This document shows positions 1 to 5,866 of a DNA stretch of 7,123 nucleotides, in pieces. The DNA comes from Candidatus Cloacimonadota bacterium. Its GTDB lineage: Bacteria > Cloacimonadota > Cloacimonadia > JGIOTU-2 > B8-G9. The translations under genes were made by a program, and so were the position numbers. Every line of letters starts with the position of its first letter. Position 1 is the first letter of the stretch. The notes beneath the pieces were generated by a model. It did no database searches. It saw only the letters and a list, made by a program, of their open reading frames with translations, and had not been told where the DNA came from. The DNA lies in contig QMNM01000072.1 of assembly GCA_003647765.1 (NCBI GenBank), forward strand, positions 1 to 7,123. The letters run 5' to 3'.

Positions 1-88
1 CAGAATGATATATTCATAACCGTTTCAACGGTTTTACAATATTAGGACTTACGCAGTGTAGTAATTTTATTATTATAAGTTTAGACTA

Positions 89-205
89 ATTGCGAGTGGA
101 TAAATCCACACGCTAAGCCGAAGAAAGCATTCTAAAGAACGCTATATTATAGAAGGCTTTAGCGTTCTTTTATTGACTCAGCCTCGGTGTTTACACCGTC
201 GCAAT
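89..205. repeat. 117-bp composite palindromic element
   Basis: The outer ends are exact inverted copies, ATTGCGA (89-95) and TCGCAAT (199-205). Just inside each end is a self-complementary hairpin: GTGGAT-AA-ATCCAC (96-109) on the left and CGGTGT-TT-ACACCG (185-198) on the right. Inside those, CGCTAAGCC on the left resembles the inverse of the right-hand GACTCAGCC. The centre is the 11-bp stem at 134-170. The nested, two-fold layout looks like a small non-autonomous mobile or REP-like element. No target-site duplication can be defined and only one copy is present here. Confidence 0.5.
134..170. terminator. Terminator-like hairpin downstream of rnc
   Basis: AAAGAACGCTA (134-144) and TAGCGTTCTTT (160-170) form a perfect 11-bp stem with a 15-base loop. 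A-rich and T-rich ends make it symmetrical, so it could stop transcription from either side; the T-run is better on the plus strand (TTCTTTTATT). It lies 135 bases past the rnc stop and is the strongest terminator candidate for the operon. It also forms the centre of the larger palindromic element at 89-205, so it may instead simply be part of a repeat. Confidence 0.4.
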
Positions 206-212
206 ATCTTTC

Positions 213-269
213 TGTTTGTCATTTGTAATTTGAAATTTCATTAGAAATTAGATATTTGGAATTAGTTAT
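213..269. repeat. Degenerate A/T-rich short repeat downstream of rnc
   Basis: On the minus strand this reads as a run of near-repeats of the type AATTCCAAAT, CTAATTTCTAAT and AAATTTCAAATTACAAATGACAAA. It includes the perfect 10-base palindrome TGAAATTTCA (231-240). From memory, similar CAAATTTCAAATGACAAA-like strings recur between genes in several uncultivated bacterial lineages. It has no reading frame of note and function is unknown. Confidence 0.45.
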
Positions 270-304
270 TTTAACTTTGTATAATATCTCCTGCGAAATT
301 TAAG

Positions 305-1078
305 TTAATCTATTTCAATACACAGCTTTTCAATAGTTGCTTTTGCTGCATTTTGTTCTGCCTGTTTCTTGGTCTTTCCTTTTCCTTTGCCGTATTCTTT
401 ACCTTTTATATTAACTGCAATTTCAAATGTTTTATTATGTTCGGGTCCAGATTCCTTTGCTAAAACATATTTTGGAATTACCGAAAAATTTTGTTGGACA
501 TATTCTTGCAAGTTACTTTTAAAATCAATTAAAACATCATTTTGTAATAGCTCTTGATAGTCATACAGTATAAAATTTGTGATGAAATTTTTTACAGATT
601 CATAGCCTGAGTCAATATAAATAGCGGCAATAAGTGATTCCATAGAATCTGCAATTAGAGAAAATTTCTCTTTTTTGCTTTTTATTTTCTCTTCTTCGCT
701 CATCAGAATAGCTTGTTCCAACTTTATCTTTTCTGCCTGTATAAAGAGAAAATTTTTACTGATTATTTTGGATTTTAGTTTTGTTAAACTTCCTTCATTC
801 TCTTCTGGCAATTGATAGAAAAGATACTCTACCACGATATGGCCAAGCACAGCATCTCCAAGAAATTCCAATCTCTCAGAAGGAGCTATCATTTCAGGAA
901 TTTTTTTATGTAGATATGAGCGATGAATCAATGCTAATTTTAACAACGAAGAGTTTATGAATTTATAATCAATCGTATCTTCAAGACGACTTAGCTCTGT
1001 TTGCCAATTTTCTAAATCTTCATCATGCGCCAAGATGTCTGCTAATTTTTGCTCATATTCTTCAATATTAATATTCAT
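305..1078 (-). CDS. rnc: Ribonuclease III
   Basis: Cuts double-stranded RNA, notably in rRNA precursor processing and mRNA turnover. It has 257 residues. The RNase III signature [11 protein letters not shown] is at 68-78 with metal-binding Glu68, Glu71 and Asp75; the second acidic pair is Asp144 and Glu147 in [14 protein letters not shown]-terminal double-stranded RNA-binding domain spans about 184-252, ending with the [16 protein letters not shown] helix. The N-terminus is about 30 residues longer than in E. coli RNase III and is rich in acidic residues; no other methionine occurs before residue 61, so the longer start is retained. No ribosome binding site is visible upstream, and the start overlaps the end of fabF by 11 bases, so translation probably depends on fabF. 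Last gene of the operon. Confidence 0.96.
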   Translation of the reverse strand: MNINIEEYEQKLADILAHDEDLENWQTELSRLEDTIDYKFINSSLLKLALIHRSYLHKKIPEMIAPSERLEFLGDAVLGHIVVEYLFYQLPEENEGSLTKLKSKIISKNFLFIQAEKIKLEQAILMSEEEKIKSKKEKFSLIADSMESLIAAIYIDSGYESVKNFITNFILYDYQELLQNDVLIDFKSNLQEYVQQNFSVIPKYVLAKESGPEHNKTFEIAVNIKGKEYGKGKGKTKKQAEQNAAKATIEKLCIEID

Positions 1079-2312
1079 ATTTTTTCATTACAATAACGCC
1101 ATTATGTCCACCGAAGCCGAAAGAATTACTCATTACATATTTGCATTCTTTTTCAAACTTTACATTTGGTGTATAGTCAAGGTCGCACTCTGGGTCTGGG
1201 TTCTCATAATTGATTGTAGGAGGTATAATTCCTGTTTGTAATGTTTTTACTAAAACAATTGCTTCAATTGCACCTGCTGAACCTAATCCGTGTCCAAGCA
1301 TTGATTTTGTAGAACTAATTTTAAGCTTTTTAGAATGCTCACCAAAAACAGTTTTTATAGCAATTGTCTCAAATTTATCATTTAATGGGGTAGATGTTCC
1401 ATGAGCATTTATATAATCAATATATTCCGGTTTTATATTGGCATGTTTAAGTGCTTGTGTCATCGCAAGTGCTGCACCTTCTCCACCTTCTGCTGGTGCA
1501 GTTATATGAAAAGCATCAGCAGAAGCTCCGTATCCGACAATTTCAGCAAGGATATGAGCATCTCTTTTTTTAGCAGTTTCATAATTTTCTATAATCATAA
1601 ATCCGGCCCCTTCTGACATTATAAAGCCATCTCTGCCTTTATCAAATGGACGGCTTGCTCTTTCTGGCTCATCATTTCTGGTAGAAAGAGCTTTCATAGC
1701 ACAAAATCCAGCAAATGCAAACTTTGTTATAGCAGCTTCTGAACCACCTGCAAGTATAATATCTACTTCACCTGAACGGATAGAATTAAATGCTTCACCA
1801 ATAGCATGTGTGCCAGAAGCACAGGCAGAGACAATATTAAAATTCTTACCTTTTGCTGAATAACGAATTGCAAGCTGTCCAGCTCCAATATTGCTAATCA
1901 TCATAGGTATAAAGAAAGGACTGACGCGACGAGCACCATATTTATGATGTATTAAACATTGTTTCTCAAATGTTTCAATTCCACCTATGCCAGAACCTGT
2001 AATAACACCAACCCTACTGCAATCTATATTGTTTAGATTCAATTGGGATTGCTTTATTGCCTGCTCAGTTGCGGCAACAGCAAGATGCACATATCTATCT
2101 AACTTTCTCGCTTCTTTTTTATCAAGATAATCCAGAACATCAAAATTCTTTATCTGTCCAGCTATTTTTGAGTTCAAATCAGAAGTATCAAAATTTTCCA
2201 CTCGCGAAATGCCTGATTTGCCAAGACATAGATTTTCCCAAGAACTCTCTACATCATTTCCCAAAGGTGTAATTAGTCCCAAACCTGTAATAACTACTCT
2301 CCTATTTGTCAT
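1068..2312 (-). CDS. fabF: Beta-ketoacyl-ACP synthase II (FabF)
   Basis: Elongating condensing enzyme: joins acyl-ACP with malonyl-ACP, releasing CO2. It has 414 residues, and the motif positions fall within one residue of E. coli FabF. Cys164 is in [11 protein letters not shown], His304 in [11 protein letters not shown], Lys336 and His341 in [11 protein letters not shown], and the C-terminal SFGFGGHN gate is at 397-404. The His-His-Cys triad assigns it to the KAS I/II group; the acpP-fabF pairing favours FabF over FabB. A GAGG eight bases before the ATG is the likely ribosome binding site. One mild oddity is Leu339 where most family members have Thr just before the active-site Gly-His. The stop lies inside the beginning of rnc, an 11-base overlap. 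Confidence 0.97.
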   Translation of the reverse strand: MTNRRVVITGLGLITPLGNDVESSWENLCLGKSGISRVENFDTSDLNSKIAGQIKNFDVLDYLDKKEARKLDRYVHLAVAATEQAIKQSQLNLNNIDCSRVGVITGSGIGGIETFEKQCLIHHKYGARRVSPFFIPMMISNIGAGQLAIRYSAKGKNFNIVSACASGTHAIGEAFNSIRSGEVDIILAGGSEAAITKFAFAGFCAMKALSTRNDEPERASRPFDKGRDGFIMSEGAGFMIIENYETAKKRDAHILAEIVGYGASADAFHITAPAEGGEGAALAMTQALKHANIKPEYIDYINAHGTSTPLNDKFETIAIKTVFGEHSKKLKISSTKSMLGHGLGSAGAIEAIVLVKTLQTGIIPPTINYENPDPECDLDYTPNVKFEKECKYVMSNSFGFGGHNGVIVMKKYEY

Positions 2313-2502
2313 AATTTATACCTCACTGAATTTATAAAATAGTGTTAAATTTTAGCAGTAAATCGTAAATAGAATAATAACTTAAAAAATTGTCCATTAC
2401 CTCCGATTCAAATTCACACATCTACTTGTTCTATCATACTTAATCAATTTCCATTCTCTGATAGTACAATTTACCATTTGATAGAATAAATTTTATGATG
2501 AA

Positions 2503-2533
2503 TTTAACCCTACAAATAAATTGCAGGGCTAAA
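2503..2533 (-). repeat. Stable 13-bp hairpin downstream of acpP
   Basis: Two 13-base arms (2521-2533 and 2503-2515) enclose a 5-base loop. In minus-strand RNA every position pairs, counting two G-U wobbles; in plus-strand RNA those two positions would be A-C mismatches. The structure therefore fits RNA made in the operon direction. It begins 33 bases after the acpP stop. No run of U follows it (the next bases are TTCATCATAAAA), so it is not a standard intrinsic terminator. A role in 3'-end protection, processing or partial termination is inference. Confidence 0.6.
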
Positions 2534-2566
2534 TCTAGAACAAATAAAGCTCGTTTTGTGTCTATT

Positions 2567-2797
2567 TTATAGTTTCTCTTCTAAATACTTAATAGTATCT
2601 CCGACTGTTTTTATTTTTTCTGCATCTTCATCAGGAATTTCTATGTCAAATTCACTTTCAAATGCCATTATCAATTCCATAGTATCCAGAGAATCAGCAC
2701 CTAAATCTTCAATAAAAGATGCCTCATCTGTAACTTCTGATTCACTTACACCTAACTGGTCAACTATAATATCTTTAACTTTACTCTTAATATCCAT
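2567..2797 (-). CDS. acpP: Acyl carrier protein
   Basis: Carries growing acyl chains on a phosphopantetheine arm and is the substrate for every Fab enzyme in this operon and for PlsX. With the ATG at 2797 it has 76 residues, the usual AcpP length; an in-frame ATG at 2815 would add six residues but lacks its own ribosome binding site. The attachment serine is Ser36 in [14 protein letters not shown], followed by the acidic recognition helix, and the protein is strongly acidic overall (many Asp and Glu, e.g. IPDEDAEK). The motif is the standard housekeeping type rather than a specialised carrier. It is flanked on both sides by long gaps for this operon (178 and 254 bases), and a stable hairpin lies 33 bases after its stop, suggesting that its message level is set separately from its neighbours. 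Confidence 0.97.
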   Translation of the reverse strand: MDIKSKVKDIIVDQLGVSESEVTDEASFIEDLGADSLDTMELIMAFESEFDIEIPDEDAEKIKTVGDTIKYLEEKL

Positions 2798-2802
2798 TTT
2801 TT

Positions 2803-2809
2803 CCTCCTT
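2803..2809 (-). promoter_or_regulatory. Strong ribosome binding site that sets the acpP start
   Basis: AAGGAGG on the minus strand, five bases before the ATG at 2797. It is among the strongest such sites in the window. An in-frame ATG at 2815 lies upstream, but this site falls inside that longer reading, so the 2797 start is preferred. Confidence 0.9.
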
Positions 2810-2975
2810 AATCATCTTGTTAAAATATCTTAATTTTATGGTTCATATATTTAACTAATTTACTTATTATGAGATTAATTATTCCTCTGACTTCTAAGCT
2901 AAAGCGCTTTTATTTTATATTGTATTGCATAAAAAATACCTGAGCGACCTTTGGAGTGTCGTTCTAATTTTATCA

Positions 2976-3722
2976 TTATCTCATTACTAATCCACCGTCA
3001 GCGTTTATGGTCTCACCAGTAATATAATTGGCTTGTTCAGATGCAAGGAATAGGACTATTTCTGCTACATCTTCAGGATTACCGAATCTGTTTAATGGAA
3101 TTTTTGCTTTATATCTTTCTACTATTTCGGTTGGTAATCTATCAGTCATTTCGGTTTTTATAAAACCCGGAGCAACAGCATTCACATTGATATTTCTACT
3201 AGCAAGTTCTTTAGCAATAGATTTAGTAAAAGCGATAATTCCAGCTTTTGAAGCTGCATAATTTGCTTGTCCAGCATTACCGATTTGTCCAATTATGGAT
3301 GCTATATTGATTATCTTTCCACTTCTTTGCTTTATCATTATCTTGGCAAATTTTTTAGTGCATAAGAAAGTGCCTTTTAGATTCACATTCATAACATCAT
3401 CCCAATCTTGTTCACTCATTCTAAGCAATAAAGCATCTCTAGTTACACCAGCATTATTTACCAAAATATCAATGGAAGGTAATTGGGTTTTAATATCATT
3501 TACCACAATATCCAATTTACTCTCATCAGTTATATCAACTTTATAAGCTTTTATTTTTATTTTCTCATGAGATAATTCTTTAACAGTCAGGTCAAGTTTT
3601 TCTTTATTTACATCAATAAGAACCAGATTACAATTACACTCAGAGAATTTTTTGGCAATCGCTTTACCAATTCCCTGAGCACTACCAGTAATTATTGCTG
3701 TTTTTCCAAAAAAATCGTACAT
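2976..3722 (-). CDS. fabG: 3-oxoacyl-ACP reductase (FabG)
   Basis: NADPH-dependent reduction of 3-ketoacyl-ACP to 3-hydroxyacyl-ACP, the first reductive step of each elongation cycle. It is a 248-residue classical short-chain dehydrogenase with a Rossmann fold. Motifs: TGSAQGIG cofactor loop (12-19), VDITD (62-66), NNAG (89-92), and the catalytic tetrad Asn114, Ser142, Tyr155 and Lys159 (NYAASK), followed by PGFIKTEMT (185-193) and ADGG near the C-terminus. Short-chain dehydrogenases are easily confused, but the position between fabD and acpP and the close match to FabG motif spacing make this call firm. A clear AGGAG, six bases before the ATG, serves as ribosome binding site. A gap of 178 bases separates it from acpP. 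Confidence 0.96.
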   Translation of the reverse strand: MYDFFGKTAIITGSAQGIGKAIAKKFSECNCNLVLIDVNKEKLDLTVKELSHEKIKIKAYKVDITDESKLDIVVNDIKTQLPSIDILVNNAGVTRDALLLRMSEQDWDDVMNVNLKGTFLCTKKFAKIMIKQRSGKIINIASIIGQIGNAGQANYAASKAGIIAFTKSIAKELASRNINVNAVAPGFIKTEMTDRLPTEIVERYKAKIPLNRFGNPEDVAEIVLFLASEQANYITGETINADGGLVMR

Positions 3723-3745
3723 TGTTATCTCCTCTTGTGATTAAA

Positions 3746-4690
3746 TTACTTACAGCAATTATGTTTAATCTTTTCTATATCTTGATACTTATCAACATTC
3801 ATAATGGTTGCTTTTCTACTGATTCTACGAATCATTCCAGATACAATTTTTCCTGGACCAAATTCTATGAATGTATCCACTCCATTGTCTATTATATAAT
3901 TTATTGACTTGACCCATTGGACAGGATTGACAACTTGCTTTTTAAGATTTTCTTTGATAGATAACGGCTCTGTACTCGGCATCGCATTGACATTTTGGAC
4001 TACTGGTATATTAGCATAATTAAATTGGAAATTATCCATTTCCTTTGCAAGCCACTGTTCTGCTAATTCTATAAGTGGAGAATGGAAAGGACCACCAACA
4101 CTAAGTTCAATAACTTTCATAGCACCCATGTCTTTGGCAATCTCTTTTGCTTTATCCACAGCAAAATCTTCACCTGAAATAACTGTCTGGGTTGGAGTAT
4201 TAAAATTTGCAGGCACGACAATTCCATTCTTTTCTTTAGCAGATTGCTGACAAATTTCAATTACCTGTTCACTGCTTAATCCAATAATAGCTGCCATTTT
4301 AAATGGAGTGCCTTGATTAGCTGTAACCATAAATTCTCCGCGCTTATGAACCAAGTATAAAGCATTTTGCAAGTTCAATACATTAGCTGCAACAAGTGCG
4401 GAAAATTCGCCTAAAGAATGACCAGCTGTTATCTCTGGCTTAATAGATACTTCCTCCATAAATTTCTTCATTGCTATTATACTATGAAGAAGAATCGCGG
4501 GCTGTGTATATTGTGTCTCCTTCAATTTATCAGCAGGCCCATTGAACATTATATCAGATAATCCAAATCCTAATCTTTCGTCTGCCTGTTGAAAAATATC
4601 TCTAACATCAGAAAAATTGTTATAGAAATCCTGTGCCATTCCTACATATTGTGCACCCTGACCTGGAAACACAAAAGCAATTTTGCTCAT
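3746..4690 (-). CDS. fabD: Malonyl-CoA:ACP transacylase (FabD)
   Basis: Transfers malonyl from CoA to the phosphopantetheine arm of ACP, supplying the extender unit to FabH and FabF. It has 314 residues, typical for the family. The oxyanion-hole motif GQGAQ is at 10-14, the nucleophile elbow GHSLGE at 90-95 with catalytic Ser92, the malonyl-binding Arg is Arg117 (KRGEF), the catalytic His is His203 (GGPFHSP), and the conserved NPVQW is at 255-259. The C-terminal IEFGPGK is also typical. The ATG at 4690 is preceded by GGGAG with a six-base spacer. fabG follows after 23 bases. The C-terminus ends in a short Cys-Cys-Lys tail that I do not recognise as functional. Confidence 0.97.
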   Translation of the reverse strand: MSKIAFVFPGQGAQYVGMAQDFYNNFSDVRDIFQQADERLGFGLSDIMFNGPADKLKETQYTQPAILLHSIIAMKKFMEEVSIKPEITAGHSLGEFSALVAANVLNLQNALYLVHKRGEFMVTANQGTPFKMAAIIGLSSEQVIEICQQSAKEKNGIVVPANFNTPTQTVISGEDFAVDKAKEIAKDMGAMKVIELSVGGPFHSPLIELAEQWLAKEMDNFQFNYANIPVVQNVNAMPSTEPLSIKENLKKQVVNPVQWVKSINYIIDNGVDTFIEFGPGKIVSGMIRRISRKATIMNVDKYQDIEKIKHNCCK

Positions 4691-4740
4691 ATTATTCTCC
4701 CAAAATTAAATCAGTTATGAGATATGCAAAATATACTTTC

Positions 4741-4824
4741 CTGTCATTGCGAAGGATGTTTTATCAGTGTTCTGCAATCTCATCTTAATAAATTGCTTAG
4801 TCACTTCATTCCTCGCAATGACAG
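4741..4824. repeat. 84-bp palindromic repeat-like element between fabH and fabD
   Basis: The ends are inverted copies: CTGTCATTGCGAAGGATG (4741-4758) pairs with CATTCCTCGCAATGACAG (4807-4824), 16 of 18 positions matching. A second, shorter inverted pair lies inside: GCAAT (4774-4778) against ATTGC (4792-4796). The end sequence TGTCATTGCGAGGAA, with nearby AGTGAC and AAGCAAT, resembles from memory a dispersed palindromic repeat seen between genes in many unrelated bacteria, often as a non-autonomous mobile (MITE-like) or REP-like element. Only one copy is in this window, so its repeat status is inferred. It lies inside the transcription unit and would be copied into the mRNA, where it could fold into a long hairpin separating the fabH and fabD messages. 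Confidence 0.7.
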
Positions 4825-4870
4825 CGTTTTTACCTATCTTGTAGATTATTATTAAATCAATTCAGTTAGT

Positions 4871-5866
4871 TTAATATCTAAACAGCACACTTCCCCATGT
4901 TAATCCAGCACCAAATGCATCAAGCATTACCAGATCCCCTCTTTTGATTTTCCCTTCACGAATTGCTTCATCTAATGCTATCGGAATACTGGCTGAAGAA
5001 GTATTTCCATATTTTTGAATGTTAATAATCACCTTTTCCTTTGGCAATTTTATCCGATGAGCAGTTGCGTAAATAATCCTTAAATTTGCTTGATGAGGAA
5101 TTAGCCAATCCAAATCATTTCCAGTCAAGTTATTTTTTTTCAAAATAATTTCTGCTGAGTCACCCATTGCCTTAACAGCTAACCTAAAAATTTTATTGCC
5201 TTCCATTTCAAGAAATGGCATATCTTGTTCAATAACTTTTTTGCTAATAGGATTTCTTGATCCTCCACCTTTTCGTATTAGTAATTCAGCAACTTTACCA
5301 TTTGCCCCAAGATAAGTATCAATAATAAATGAACTGTCCGATTTTGTAGCTCGTGTCAGAATAGCTGCGCCTGCTCCATCACCAAATAAAACACAAGTTC
5401 CTCTATCCTTCCAATTTGTAATTTTGGTCAATATCTCTACTCCGATAACTAATATATTATTATAATACCCTGTTTCAATAAATTGTTTAGCAATTGTTAT
5501 GCCGTAGATAAATCCTGTGCATCCAGCTGAGACATCAAATGCAGGAATATCACGACAGCCGAGTTTTTCTTGCAATAAACAAGCAGTAGATGGGAATGAA
5601 TAATCAGAAGTAACAGTTGATATTACAATCATATCCAATTCTTTGGGTTCCATATTAGCATATTGTAATGCGTTTTTTGCAGCTTCATAAGCCAAATCCG
5701 AAGCGGCTGTGTTCTCATCAGCAATATGTCTCTGTACCATACCTGTTCTTTTTCGTATCCATTCATCCGTAGTATCAACAATCTTCTCCAAATCAAAATT
5801 GGTTAGAATTTTCTCTGGTACAGCCATACCAGTTGCTAATACCTTGACCTTAAAATCTTTACTCAT
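4871..5866 (-). CDS. fabH: Beta-ketoacyl-ACP synthase III (FabH)
   Basis: Condenses acetyl-CoA (or another short acyl-CoA primer) with malonyl-ACP to start fatty acid synthesis in the cytoplasm. It has 331 residues, normal for FabH. The Cys-His-Asn triad is complete: Cys116 in DVSAGCTGFIYG, His258 in LIPHQAN and Asn288 in GNTSSASIP. TTDEWIRKRTG (32-42) near the N-terminus and FGAGLTWGS near the C-terminus are also typical. The motif spacing fits FabH better than a chalcone synthase or acyl-CoA ligase-type relative. The ATG shares one base with the plsX stop (TAATG), implying translational coupling; the upstream purine stretch is only a weak ribosome binding site. Primer preference (straight or branched) cannot be read from the sequence. 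After this gene the operon is interrupted by a 180-base gap. Confidence 0.97.
   Translation of the reverse strand: MSKDFKVKVLATGMAVPEKILTNFDLEKIVDTTDEWIRKRTGMVQRHIADENTAASDLAYEAAKNALQYANMEPKELDMIVISTVTSDYSFPSTACLLQEKLGCRDIPAFDVSAGCTGFIYGITIAKQFIETGYYNNILVIGVEILTKITNWKDRGTCVLFGDGAGAAILTRATKSDSSFIIDTYLGANGKVAELLIRKGGGSRNPISKKVIEQDMPFLEMEGNKIFRLAVKAMGDSAEIILKKNNLTGNDLDWLIPHQANLRIIYATAHRIKLPKEKVIINIQKYGNTSSASIPIALDEAIREGKIKRGDLVMLDAFGAGLTWGSVLFRY

Larger units (their letters stand above)
1..304. other. Gene-free region downstream of the operon
   Basis: No coding frame is supported here. From the operon outward it holds an AGGAG without a following gene (288-292), the degenerate repeat at 213-269, the composite palindrome at 89-205, and a small hairpin AACCGTT-TC-AACGGTT (18-33) followed by TTTTA near the left edge. 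TTAGGACTTACGCAGTG (42-58) resembles, from memory, ends of some insertion sequences, but no transposase is in view. The density of repeats suggests a junction zone between two gene blocks. Confidence 0.6.

Noticed and set aside
256-285. Plus-strand promoter-like pair TTGGAA - 18 bp - TATAAT pointing antisense into rnc
   Set aside because: The -10 is perfect, but the -35 is weak and such matches are expected in A/T-rich repeats; no plus-strand gene follows.
2391-2419. Internal promoter before fabF (TGGACA, 17 bp, TCTATT)
   Set aside because: The -10 matches only four of six bases in a very AT-rich stretch, so it is mentioned only as a possibility.
369-3907. Open frames of 62-100 codons on the plus strand within rnc, fabF, acpP, fabG and fabD
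   Set aside because: All lie antisense to firmly identified genes, show no recognisable domains, and are explained by AT-rich codon use.
4719-4790. About 22-codon minus-strand frame starting ATGAGATTGCAG inside the 4741-4824 element
   Set aside because: It lies largely within the palindrome, has no ribosome binding site, and is too short to support.
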